Positions 1 through 7,886 of a stretch of DNA of 64,000 nt are shown here, piece by piece. The stretch is taken from contig JAUJEA010000011.1 in the NCBI GenBank assembly GCA_030442035.1, positions 186,001 to 250,000 of the forward strand, in the 5' to 3' direction. Position 1 is the first letter of the stretch; each line of letters starts with the position of its first letter. The notes under the pieces are model-generated. The model did no database searches. It had not been told where the DNA came from and saw nothing but the letters and a program-made list of their open reading frames with translations. Both the position numbers and the translations under genes were made by a program. Source of the DNA: Splendidivirga corallicola. Its GTDB lineage: Bacteria > Bacteroidota > Bacteroidia > Cytophagales > Cyclobacteriaceae.

Positions 1-671
1 AAAACAATTTTTACGGAGGTCATGGGATTGTCGGAGGTCAAATACCATTAGGAGCTGGAATCGCATTTGCTGACAAATACAAGAAAAATAACCATGTATG
101 CATGACATTCATGGGTGATGGTGCTGTGAGACAAGGTGCTTTTCATGAAGCTTTAAATCTTGCCATGACCATGAAATTGCCGGTAATCTTTGTGATAGAA
201 AATAATGGTTATGCTATGGGAACTTCTGTAGCAAGAACCTCAAATGTCACCGAGCTTTTCACTTTGGGAGAAGCTTATGACATGCCTTCCGCTCCGGTAG
301 ACGCTATGTCAGTAGAAGCAGTACATCTGGCTGTAGAAGAAGCTGCAGAAAGAGCCAGAAAGGGTGACGGGCCAACATTGCTGGAATTCAGAACTTATCG
401 ATATAAAGGACATTCTATGTCCGATCCTGCCAAGTACAGAACCAAAGAAGAGGTTGAAGAATATAAACAAAGAGATCCTATCGAAATGGTAAAGGCCACT
501 ATTCTCAAAAGTAAATTGGCCAGTGAAGATCAGCTATCGGAAATTGATCAGAAAATCAAAGATACTGTGGCTGACTGTGTAAAATTTGCCGAAGAATCTG
601 ACTTCCCCTCTGCGGATGAAGCTTTAAAAGATGTTTACGCTCAGCAGGATTACCCATTTATAACAGAGTAG
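1..671 (+). CDS. pdhA: Pyruvate dehydrogenase E1 component, alpha subunit (5' truncated by the window)
   Basis: This is the C-terminal part of the thiamine-diphosphate-dependent E1 alpha subunit, which decarboxylates pyruvate in the pyruvate dehydrogenase complex. The open frame runs in from the left edge (first whole codon at 3), where NNFYGGHGIVGGQ is visible. The ATG at 102 is therefore internal. The TPP/Mg signature starts at GDGAVRQGAFHEA and closes with IENNGYAMGTS. The region YRYKGHSMSDPAKYR, typical of E1 alpha, follows. The stop is at 669-671. The E1 beta and E2 genes are not next to it on this side. The identification is firm; only the missing 5' part is unknown. Confidence 0.95.
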   Translation, partial: NNFYGGHGIVGGQIPLGAGIAFADKYKKNNHVCMTFMGDGAVRQGAFHEALNLAMTMKLPVIFVIENNGYAMGTSVARTSNVTELFTLGEAYDMPSAPVDAMSVEAVHLAVEEAAERARKGDGPTLLEFRTYRYKGHSMSDPAKYRTKEEVEEYKQRDPIEMVKATILKSKLASEDQLSEIDQKIKDTVADCVKFAEESDFPSADEALKDVYAQQDYPFITE

Positions 672-770
672 CCCTTCAAAAGATTTAGGATCCAGTCATA
701 CATCCTGAGTAGCTCATTTTTGAAGGGAAAAGGATCATTGCTTTGTTTAGGCAAGATTTTAGATAAAAGA

Positions 771-876
771 AAAAATTACGATTTTGAATGACAAATTACG
801 ATTGATACCTAATAGAAATTTCTTTAACACTTTTTGAACTTCAATATTTCAACACCTAAGCACTTAAACACAATAC
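771..876 (+). repeat. Composite intergenic repeat (family B then family A)
   Basis: The 334-base gap between pdhA and the next gene holds no ORF. It carries a family B unit (about 771-806, AATTACG...TTTTGAATGACAAATTACG) followed about 15 bases later by a family A unit (821-876, reading ACTT-CAA-type phrases ending in CACTTAAACACAAT). The same two units recur in the same order elsewhere in this window (40083, 44345, 60426). Confidence 0.6.
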
Positions 877-978
877 CACTGACCTTTCTTCATAACAATT
901 TCATCTGCTCCTTTTTAAATGTATCCAAACTGATTTTAACGAAATCCGACAAGGTGTGTGTTTTTAACATATATTTTT

Positions 979-986
979 TAAATTTG
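979..986 (+). promoter_or_regulatory. Bacteroidota-type -7 element (TAAATTTG)
   Basis: TAAATTTG fits the TAnnTTTG -7 consensus of Bacteroidota housekeeping sigma factor promoters and lies 20 bases before the ATG at 1006. No clean TTTG -33 element stands at the expected spacing, so the call rests on the -7 element alone. Confidence 0.45.
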
Positions 987-1005
987 CGTCCGTAAATTTC
1001 TAAAG

Positions 1006-1713
1006 ATGGCAAAAAAGAAGAAAGGAACAACAAAATCTCAGCACGAATTGCTGGAGAATCCTGAGGCACTAGCAGAGCAGTTGTCTAAAACAGAAGCCTT
1101 TATAGAAAGAAATAAGACAGCAGTTTTAGGAGTGATTGCAGTGGTTATCGTGAGCTTGGCAGGCTTATTTTTTTACCGCTATTGGGTAGATGGACAGAAT
1201 GAAACAGCTCAGTTGGAAATGTTCCAGGCTCAATATTGGTTTGAGGCAGATAGTCTTGATCTAGCACTGAACGGAGATGGTAACCATTATGGTTTTTTAG
1301 AGATCATTGAAAGCTATGGTGCTACCAAAGCTGCTAATCTGGCCAAGTTCTATGCCGGGGTAAGCTATCTAAAAAAAGGAGACTTCGATAGCGCCATTGA
1401 ATATCTGAATGATTTTAGCTCTTCGGATCTGTTGATACAAGCCAGAGCCTATTCATTGATTGGGGATGCCCATATGGAAAAAGGGAATTTTGAAGAGGCT
1501 TTGAGTCAATACAGAAAGGCAGCTAATCACAATTCGACCAAATTTTTCAGTCCGCAATACCTTATGAAAGCAGCGACAGCGCAAGAAAAACTTGAGGATT
1601 ACAGTGGAGCAATTAAAACATATGATACGATTATTGAGGACTTTTCGGATTCCAGTGAAAAACAAGACGCACGAAAGCATAAAGCCAGGATAGAGCGCAT
1701 GGCATCAAAGTAA
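1006..1713 (+). CDS. Membrane-anchored tetratricopeptide repeat protein (YfgM-like)
   Basis: This 235-residue protein has a short basic cytoplasmic tail (MAKKKKG), one membrane segment at about residues 38-58 (VLGVIAVVIVSLAGLFF) and a periplasmic helical-repeat domain. TPR-like pairs are clearest at about 105-225 (KGDFDSAIEYL, KGNFEEALSQYRKAA, LEDYSGAIKTYDTII). The architecture matches YfgM-type ancillary proteins of the Sec/periplasmic chaperone network, but that role is inferred. It is followed by a strong terminator, so it is probably a single-gene unit. Confidence 0.75.
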   Translation: MAKKKKGTTKSQHELLENPEALAEQLSKTEAFIERNKTAVLGVIAVVIVSLAGLFFYRYWVDGQNETAQLEMFQAQYWFEADSLDLALNGDGNHYGFLEIIESYGATKAANLAKFYAGVSYLKKGDFDSAIEYLNDFSSSDLLIQARAYSLIGDAHMEKGNFEEALSQYRKAANHNSTKFFSPQYLMKAATAQEKLEDYSGAIKTYDTIIEDFSDSSEKQDARKHKARIERMASK

Positions 1714-1730
1714 AGTCCACGAAAAGCATT

Positions 1731-1770
1731 AAAAAAAGGGATGAAGCTTTGATGCTTCATCCCTTTTTTT
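1731..1770 (+). terminator. Intrinsic terminator, possibly bidirectional
   Basis: A 17-base perfect inverted repeat (AAAAAAAGGGATGAAGC and its complement) encloses a 6-base loop and ends in seven T's. It lies 18 bases after the TPR gene. The A-tract on the other side would let it act on the opposite strand too. ribH begins only 28 bases later, so its promoter must overlap this hairpin or some read-through must occur. Confidence 0.9.
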
Positions 1771-1798
1771 ATGTTTAAGTTTTATAAAAAATAACAAA

Positions 1799-2281
1799 AT
1801 GGCCACAGTTAATAAGAACCTTAGCGATTATTCTTCGGAGAATTTAATTGATATTACAAATAAGAGATTCGCTGTTGTAGTGTCAGAATGGAATGAAGAA
1901 GTAACAGAAGCCCTTTACGAAGGAGCCTATACTACATTAGTAAAACATGGTGCGGATGAAAAGAATATCATAAGAAGTAATGTGCCCGGAAGTTTTGAAC
2001 TAAGCCTGGGTGCTCAATGGATGGCTAAACAAGAAAATATCGATGCTGTGATTTGTATCGGTTGTGTAATTCAAGGTGAAACAAAACATTTCGATTTCAT
2101 CTGTAATGCAGTGGCAGAAGGAATTACCAATGTTTCTTTGAAATATGATAAACCCGTAATCTTTGGTGTACTTACACCTAATAATCAACAACAAGCCCTG
2201 GATCGAGCAGGCGGAAAACATGGTAACAAAGGAGATGAAGCTGCTATTACCGCTATCAAGATGCTTGGTTTCGATCAATAA
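1799..2281 (+). CDS. ribH: 6,7-dimethyl-8-ribityllumazine synthase
   Basis: Lumazine synthase joins 5-amino-6-ribitylamino-uracil and 3,4-dihydroxy-2-butanone-4-phosphate in the penultimate step of riboflavin synthesis. The 160-residue length is typical. Family motifs are VPGSFELSLGAQWMA (substrate pocket), GCVIQGETKHFDFICNAV with the conserved His, and FGVLTPNNQQQALDRAGG near the C-terminus. It probably assembles into the usual pentamer or 60-mer capsid. A 56-base gap separates it from the aspartate kinase; co-transcription is possible. Confidence 0.95.
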   Translation: MATVNKNLSDYSSENLIDITNKRFAVVVSEWNEEVTEALYEGAYTTLVKHGADEKNIIRSNVPGSFELSLGAQWMAKQENIDAVICIGCVIQGETKHFDFICNAVAEGITNVSLKYDKPVIFGVLTPNNQQQALDRAGGKHGNKGDEAAITAIKMLGFDQ

Positions 2282-2337
2282 ATCCAACAATGACACACAA
2301 CAACTAAATTTTAAAAGATCAGTTTTATTTATTAATC

Positions 2338-3666
2338 ATGAAAGTTTTAAAATTCGGAGGAACCTCTGTCGGAAAACCTGAACGAATGCATCAGGTAGCA
2401 GATATTATTACGTCCGGGGAAGACAGACAGATTGTGGTCCTGTCTGCCGTTTCAGGAACAACAAACGCATTAGTGGAAATTGGTGAAATGTTGGCATCGG
2501 GGAATAAATCCGGGGCTAAGGAGTTAAGTGCTACATTAAAGCTTCATTACCAGGACTTTGTTCAACAGCTTTATCATCAAGAAGACAGTCAAAGTAAAGG
2601 AAATGAAATTGTCAATGAACACTTTAATTTTGTCCAGGCGCTTATCGAGGGCGTATATAGTGAGCATGCTGAAAAGGTACTCTTAGCTCAGGGGGAGCTT
2701 TTGTCAACGAAGTTATTTTATGAATATCTTCGGGAAATAAAGGTAAGGGCTGCATTCCTGGAAGCACTTGATTTTATGAGTATTGATGAAAACCAGGAGC
2801 CTGAAATAGAAAAAATCAGCAAAAAGCTCTCGGATAAAATTTCTGAATATGCTGATTGTGAGCTGTTCATTACGCAGGGTTTCATCTGCAAGAACCACCG
2901 CCAGGAAGTAGACAATCTTAAGCGAGGAGGTAGTGATTATACTGCTTCACTGATCGGGGCCGCAATTAAAGCGGAGGAGGTACAGATCTGGACGGATATT
3001 GATGGAATGCACAACAATGACCCAAGAATTGTAGAGAAAACCTTTCCGATTGCTTTGCTATCTTTTGATGAAGCGGCGGAGTTATCTTATTTTGGCGCGA
3101 AGATTCTACACCCGGCATCTATTTGGCCTGCCCAAAAATTCAATGTTCCTGTTAGATTAAAAAATACCATGCAACCTGAAGCAAAAGGAACATATATCAA
3201 TAAGGAACATACTGATAGTGATATTAAAGCCATTGCTGCCAAAGACGGCATCACTGCCATAAAAATCAAGTCCAGCCGAATGCTTTTGGCCTATGGTTTT
3301 TTGAGAAAAGTATTTGAGATTTTTGAAAAATATAGAACACCAATCGATTTAATCACAACTTCCGAGGTGGCTATTTCTCTGACGATTGACGAAGATACCC
3401 ATCTGGATCAGATTACATCGGAATTGAAATCATTTGGCACTGTTGAAATTGATCGAGAACAAACTATCGTTTGCATAGTCGGATCGAGAGTTGTTGAGCA
3501 GCGTGGCATCGTGCGGAAAATTTTTGACAGCCTGGAAGATATTCCAGTCAGAATGATTTCTTACGGAGGAAGCAAGAACAACATCTCAATTCTGATCGAT
3601 ACTGATTATAAAAAACAAACATTGGATAAGCTTAATACAGGACTTTTCAGTTTGAATCTGTGTTAA
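2338..3666 (+). CDS. lysC: Aspartate kinase (monofunctional)
   Basis: This enzyme phosphorylates aspartate in the first step toward lysine, threonine, methionine and diaminopimelate. The N-terminal motif KFGGTSVG (residues 5-12) binds ATP. LKRGGSDYTASLIGAAI and VQIWTDIDG mark the catalytic core. The C-terminal part from about residue 300 has two ACT-like regulatory regions (IKIKSSRML..., IVCIVGSRVVEQRGIVRKIF). There is no homoserine dehydrogenase domain at 442 residues. Feedback inhibition through the ACT domains is expected from the family. Which amino acid it senses cannot be read from the sequence. Confidence 0.92.
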   Translation: MKVLKFGGTSVGKPERMHQVADIITSGEDRQIVVLSAVSGTTNALVEIGEMLASGNKSGAKELSATLKLHYQDFVQQLYHQEDSQSKGNEIVNEHFNFVQALIEGVYSEHAEKVLLAQGELLSTKLFYEYLREIKVRAAFLEALDFMSIDENQEPEIEKISKKLSDKISEYADCELFITQGFICKNHRQEVDNLKRGGSDYTASLIGAAIKAEEVQIWTDIDGMHNNDPRIVEKTFPIALLSFDEAAELSYFGAKILHPASIWPAQKFNVPVRLKNTMQPEAKGTYINKEHTDSDIKAIAAKDGITAIKIKSSRMLLAYGFLRKVFEIFEKYRTPIDLITTSEVAISLTIDEDTHLDQITSELKSFGTVEIDREQTIVCIVGSRVVEQRGIVRKIFDSLEDIPVRMISYGGSKNNISILIDTDYKKQTLDKLNTGLFSLNLC

Positions 3667-3932
3667 TTTAATGTCCATCGATTAATCCTCAAAATTCAGA
3701 CATTCACAGTTTATCCATAGAAATAACTTGCATGGAGAAGACTGTTTCAAGCTCGAATGTCTGATTAAAACCAGCCCTTCAACTAAAAACTTCGTTGTTT
3801 ATATACCCCAATTTGGGTGATTTCAAAAAATCAGACAACCAATTCTTTTATATTATCATTTATTAAGGCAATTCCTTTCATATATTTTTTTTAATTTTAG
3901 CGGCTTTTACTTGTTTAACAAATTCATAAACA

Positions 3933-4649
3933 ATGAATTTGGCCGTTGATCTGGGGAATTCTTTTATTAAGTATGGTGTATTTGAAGAGGACAAGCTGCT
4001 TCTTAAGAAAGAGAACATTTCCAGGGAAAGACTTGTTGAAAATATATTAAGCACCGACCCTGATAATATCATCATAGGCTCGGTGAGCGATGACGCTGAA
4101 GCGCTTAAGGAGGAGATAAGGACAAATGAAAATTGTCTGGTACTAAGTCATAAAACGCCAGTACCAATAAACATTAAATACAAATCTCCTGAAACTTTAG
4201 GTGTTGACAGGATTGCGGTGGCAGTAGGTGCGCAAGAGATCTTTCCAAATCAAAATTGTTTGGTAATTGATGTAGGTACCTGTATCACTTACGATTTAAT
4301 TGACAAGAAAGGAAATTATCTGGGGGGAGCGATTTCTCCAGGAATAGATATAAAATTACGAGCATTGCATAATTATACTGCCAAGCTACCCTTAATAGAT
4401 TTTGCAGTGTACGCCGAAATTGTCGGCACGGATACAAAAAGCTCAATATTAAGCGGTGTGGTAAACGGCACAATTGCAGAAATTGGTGAAATGATTCGGA
4501 TGTATGAACGTAAATTTGCACATTTGCAGATTATAATCTGCGGTGGCGGCTCGGAATTTCTTAAAGACAAGTTCATTCAAGAGGTTCATTGGCTTCCGGA
4601 ACTTGTTTTAGTCGGTTTGAATAGAATATTGCGATATAATGTGTCTTAA
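3933..4649 (+). CDS. coaX: Type III pantothenate kinase
   Basis: CoaX phosphorylates pantothenate in the first committed step of coenzyme A synthesis. The ASKHA-fold phosphate motifs are visible: DLGNSFIKYG at the N-terminus, TLGVDRIAVAVGA in the middle and VIDVGTCITYDLI around residue 110. At 238 residues it is of normal size. The 3' end overlaps the next gene by 11 bases. It is the first gene of what looks like a long envelope-biogenesis operon, an arrangement I know from other Bacteroidota. Confidence 0.93.
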   Translation: MNLAVDLGNSFIKYGVFEEDKLLLKKENISRERLVENILSTDPDNIIIGSVSDDAEALKEEIRTNENCLVLSHKTPVPINIKYKSPETLGVDRIAVAVGAQEIFPNQNCLVIDVGTCITYDLIDKKGNYLGGAISPGIDIKLRALHNYTAKLPLIDFAVYAEIVGTDTKSSILSGVVNGTIAEIGEMIRMYERKFAHLQIIICGGGSEFLKDKFIQEVHWLPELVLVGLNRILRYNVS

Positions 4650-5913
4650 AAGATATTTATTAATATTATTAATCAGTATCGTTTACTGTGGTGCCGATGC
4701 CCAAATCAGTATTTCACCATATACTGTTCATGGTATCGGAGATGTCCATTCTTCCGGTCTTACCAACAATATAGCCATGGGTGGCATAGGAGTAAGCAAT
4801 GGACAGAACTGGTATCTTAATCTCATCAATCCAGCTTTATTGGTCAAGAACAATTTCACCGTTTTTGAAGCGGGAATCGTATTTGAACAACGAGAACTTA
4901 CCAACAACTCAGATCTTTCTCAGAAAAATTCCGGTGGAGGTTTAAATTATATCGCATTGGGTTTTCCTGTCATGGCGGGCAGATGGAGTTCGAGTATAGG
5001 CCTTATGCCTTATAGTACTGTGAATTACAATATTCTGGAAAACAGTTCGGTAGTAGGAAATCCTGATGTACCGGTAGCTTATAATTATGTTGGTGATGGC
5101 GGACTTACCAGAGCTTTTTATTCCAATGGTGTTAGAATAGGTAAAAATTTCGCAGTGGGCGTCACAGCATCTTACCTTTTTGGATCCATCATGAAGGAAT
5201 CCAATTCCGCTATCGGAAATAGTACAACACCGGTAAATTACAGCTCTTCTATTATTGAAAGAACCAGTGTTTCGGATTTTATGTTTACAACGGGAGCTAT
5301 ATATGCACAACCTATTTCTGAGAAAACTGCTATCAATTTTGGGGTCACATATCAATTGGCTGCAGATCTTAGTGCAAAAAATTTCAGAAGAGGAGAATTG
5401 AGAGCGCCAACGATCATTGATCCCATTGTTGCCGATACTATTGTAAATAATGTTGATGGCACATTAGGATTACCCTCGAGTCTTGCATTTGGTTTATCTT
5501 TGGAAAAAACTTTTAAGTGGACCTTTGGTATTGATTTACACTTAAATAAGTGGTCAGAATTTAAGAACTTTGATGGCAGTAGCGATGGTTTGAAGGATAA
5601 TTATGTCTTAAATATAGGCGGTGAAATCACCCCCGATATTACTTCGGTTGACAGCTATTTTAAGCGGGTCACATACCGTGCCGGAGTCAATATTGAAAGA
5701 GCTCCGTTTGAAGTCAATGAAAATCAAATTAATGATTTTGGTATAAATTTTGGTGCTTCCTTCCCGGTCAAAGGAATATCAACGATGAATTGGACCTTTA
5801 AATTTGGCCAAAGAGGGACAACGAATGATAATCTGATAAAAGAAAACTATTTTAGAGTCTACTTTGGACTAACGTTCAATGATAGATGGTTTATAAGAAG
5901 AAAGTTTGACTAA
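4639..5913 (+). CDS. Outer-membrane beta-barrel protein, FadL/OmpP1-like
   Basis: The 424-residue product has a signal peptide (about residues 1-21, ending in CGADA before QISISPYTVHG). A series of amphipathic strands rich in aromatic and Gly residues follows, ending in Phe-rich YFRVYFGLTFNDRWF. This suits an outer-membrane barrel of the transporter type that follows coaX in many Bacteroidota. The motif SPYTVHGIGDVHSSGLTNN followed by MGGIGVSNG is typical of that family. It overlaps coaX and is 11 bases from the next TPR gene, so it is co-transcribed. The substrate is unknown. Confidence 0.75.
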   Translation: MCLKRYLLILLISIVYCGADAQISISPYTVHGIGDVHSSGLTNNIAMGGIGVSNGQNWYLNLINPALLVKNNFTVFEAGIVFEQRELTNNSDLSQKNSGGGLNYIALGFPVMAGRWSSSIGLMPYSTVNYNILENSSVVGNPDVPVAYNYVGDGGLTRAFYSNGVRIGKNFAVGVTASYLFGSIMKESNSAIGNSTTPVNYSSSIIERTSVSDFMFTTGAIYAQPISEKTAINFGVTYQLAADLSAKNFRRGELRAPTIIDPIVADTIVNNVDGTLGLPSSLAFGLSLEKTFKWTFGIDLHLNKWSEFKNFDGSSDGLKDNYVLNIGGEITPDITSVDSYFKRVTYRAGVNIERAPFEVNENQINDFGINFGASFPVKGISTMNWTFKFGQRGTTNDNLIKENYFRVYFGLTFNDRWFIRRKFD

Positions 5914-5924
5914 TTATATAAGTT

Positions 5925-7235
5925 ATGAAAGTGAAATTCCTTTTTAGTCTCCTAGTATTAACAAGCATGTTTATTACTATTCAAGCACAGGCTCAGACTG
6001 GCTGGAACTGGCCGGAAGATCCTCAGAAGCGTGAAATAGCCAAAGAGAAAAATGTGCTTTATGAAGATTCCAGAAAACAAGGAAATTTTAGGGCTGCTGT
6101 CGCACCGCTTCATTGGTTATTGGTAAACGTGCCAAATCTTAATTCATCCATTTATATCAATGGTGCAAAAATTTATGAAGCCCTCGAAAAAATTGAGAAA
6201 GATCCTGCACGCAAAAAGGTGTTACAGGATTCCGCACTTGTGATGTACGACCTTCGTATTGAACATTTCAATAAGGAAGGATATGTGCTCAACAGGAAAG
6301 CTGGTAAAGCTTATCAATATTACAAAAATCGAAAAGAGAAGTATCAGGAATTAATGGATCTGTTCAAGAAAGTATTTGAATTGAATGGAAATAATGTTCT
6401 TGACAATAATACGATTGCCTATTTTGATATTGTAAGAAGGTATAAACTTGGTGGTAATGATATTTCGGACGATGCAATTCTGGAAATATATGATCAAATC
6501 ACGGGCGTTATTGATTATAAGGCGAAACAAGGTAAAAATGTAAAGAGACTTGAGACCTATAAAAGCACGATTGATAATATCCTTGCGGAAATTGTTGAAA
6601 TCGATTGTGAGTTTATAGAAAATAACTTAGGTCCAAAATTGGATGAGAATCCGGATGATCTGAATATGGCTAAGAAGATCGTAAGTCTTGCCTTGAGTGG
6701 AAAATGTCTGGATTTACCATCAGCTATGAAAGCGGCTAAGATTGCTCATGAAAAAGAGCCTTCTTACGGTTTTGCAGTGCTGATTGCCAAAAAGACGGCC
6801 AAAGAAGGTGATTGCAACGAAGCCATCAAGTACTTCAAAGAAGCGGCAGAACTAACTGAAGACAATGCCAAAAAAGCGGAGAACTATATGGACATTGGCT
6901 CTTGTTATAGAAAAATGGGATCCAAGTCAAATGCAAGGGATTACTTCAAGCGAGCTGTTCAGGCGGACCCTAATAAGAGAGGAGCTTATACAGCGATCGG
7001 AGATATGTATTTTGCCAGTAACGAATGTATGAAAAAGGTGAGTAGGGTTGACGACAGAGCCATTTACATAGCCGCCTACAAAATGTATAAGTTGGCTGGA
7101 AACACAAAAAGAATGGCATCTGCAAAGGAACAGTTCCCTTCTGCCGAAGATATTTTTACTGAGAGTCGAGACGAGGGAGAAACTCTTACTGTTGGTTGCT
7201 GGATAAACGAAACCGTTACCCTTCAAAAAAGATAA
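5925..7235 (+). CDS. Secreted tetratricopeptide repeat protein (paralogue 1)
   Basis: This 436-residue exported protein has a signal peptide of about 23 residues ending in IQAQAQ. It is largely helical; clear TPR-type units lie at about 285-350 (GDCNEAIKYFKEAAEL, YRKMGSKSNARDYFKRAVQADPN kept here as one region). The C-terminus ends in VGCWINETVTLQKR. It is co-linear along almost its whole length with the product of 7887-9209, including the same Cys pairs (IDCEFIENNLG, SGKCLDLPSA, SNECMKKV), so the two are tandem duplicates flanking lptC. Two conserved Cys regions suggest disulfides in the periplasm. A scaffolding role for envelope assembly is a guess from context. Confidence 0.8.
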   Translation: MKVKFLFSLLVLTSMFITIQAQAQTGWNWPEDPQKREIAKEKNVLYEDSRKQGNFRAAVAPLHWLLVNVPNLNSSIYINGAKIYEALEKIEKDPARKKVLQDSALVMYDLRIEHFNKEGYVLNRKAGKAYQYYKNRKEKYQELMDLFKKVFELNGNNVLDNNTIAYFDIVRRYKLGGNDISDDAILEIYDQITGVIDYKAKQGKNVKRLETYKSTIDNILAEIVEIDCEFIENNLGPKLDENPDDLNMAKKIVSLALSGKCLDLPSAMKAAKIAHEKEPSYGFAVLIAKKTAKEGDCNEAIKYFKEAAELTEDNAKKAENYMDIGSCYRKMGSKSNARDYFKRAVQADPNKRGAYTAIGDMYFASNECMKKVSRVDDRAIYIAAYKMYKLAGNTKRMASAKEQFPSAEDIFTESRDEGETLTVGCWINETVTLQKR

Positions 7236-7247
7236 TTTCACAAAATC

Positions 7248-7285
7248 AAAACGAACGGATACTCAGGAGAGTGTCCGTTCGTTTT
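7248..7285 (+). terminator. Strong hairpin (terminator or attenuator) just before lptC
   Basis: AAAACGAACGGA, then a T, then ACTC, pairs with GAGT, G, TCCGTTCGTTTT across the four-base loop AGGA. That gives a 17-bp stem with a single U-G wobble. It starts 12 bases after the upstream stop codon and ends 6 bases before the lptC ATG at 7292. The A-tract and T-tract lie inside the stem. It could terminate a share of transcripts or act as a processing/stability hairpin between the genes. Confidence 0.75.
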
Positions 7286-7291
7286 ATAAAA

Positions 7292-7858
7292 ATGAAAAGC
7301 TTTTCATTTCTTTTACCTTTCACTACATCAATTAGCTATATCCTTATTGCGCTTTATTTTGTTTCATGCTCCAGCAAGGAACAAGCCATGCCTGGAAAAA
7401 ACCAGTACGAAGGCCCACTCACTGAAGCATATGATGTGGAAACACTTTACAGTGATTCTGCTGTTGTGATGGTAAAGATCGTAGGCGCCAAGCAAAATCA
7501 ATTTTTTAATGGAGACATTGAGTATCCTGAAGGGATCTTTATAGAATTTTATGATAAAATAAGCAAAAAGGTCACATCTACGTTAAAAGCAAATAAAGGA
7601 TTCTATAATAAAAAGGAAGACCTCTTCCGTGTCGAAGAGGACGTAGAGGTAATCAATTTTGAAAAAAATCAACGGTTGAATTCTGAAGAGCTTTTTTGGG
7701 ATCCAAAGAAAGAAGAGGTATATACTGAAAAATTTGTAAATATTGATACAGGAGATGATATTGTTAAAGGCACCGGACTGGTGGCAAAACAGGATTTTTC
7801 TTCCTGGGAGATCCTTAAACCAACTGGTGATATTTCGATAGATGACGGACAACTCTGA
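7292..7858 (+). CDS. lptC: LPS export ABC transporter periplasmic protein LptC-like lipoprotein
   Basis: LptC links the inner-membrane LptBFG transporter to LptA for lipopolysaccharide export. I start it at the ATG at 7292 rather than an upstream in-frame ATG at 7196, because this start gives a proper lipoprotein signal (MKSFSFLL... then ALYFVSCSSKEQ, with lipidated Cys about residue 22). The 188-residue product then has the beta-jellyroll pattern of the OstA/LptC family: SAVVMVKIVGAK, EYPEGIFIEFYDK, LKANKGFYNKKEDLFRVE, VNIDTGDDIVKGTGLVA. Lipoprotein LptC forms are usual in Bacteroidota. It sits between two paralogous TPR genes. Confidence 0.82.
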   Translation: MKSFSFLLPFTTSISYILIALYFVSCSSKEQAMPGKNQYEGPLTEAYDVETLYSDSAVVMVKIVGAKQNQFFNGDIEYPEGIFIEFYDKISKKVTSTLKANKGFYNKKEDLFRVEEDVEVINFEKNQRLNSEELFWDPKKEEVYTEKFVNIDTGDDIVKGTGLVAKQDFSSWEILKPTGDISIDDGQL

Positions 7859-7886
7859 AAAGACTGTTACTTTAATCTTTCCCGAA

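Noticed and set aside
4942-5355. A 137-codon minus-strand ORF inside the outer-membrane protein gene
   Set aside because: Antisense shadow of a clear coding frame; the product has no recognisable motif.
7196-7291. An extended LptC N-terminus from the upstream in-frame ATG
   Set aside because: It would run through the long hairpin and bury the lipoprotein signal that starts at 7292.
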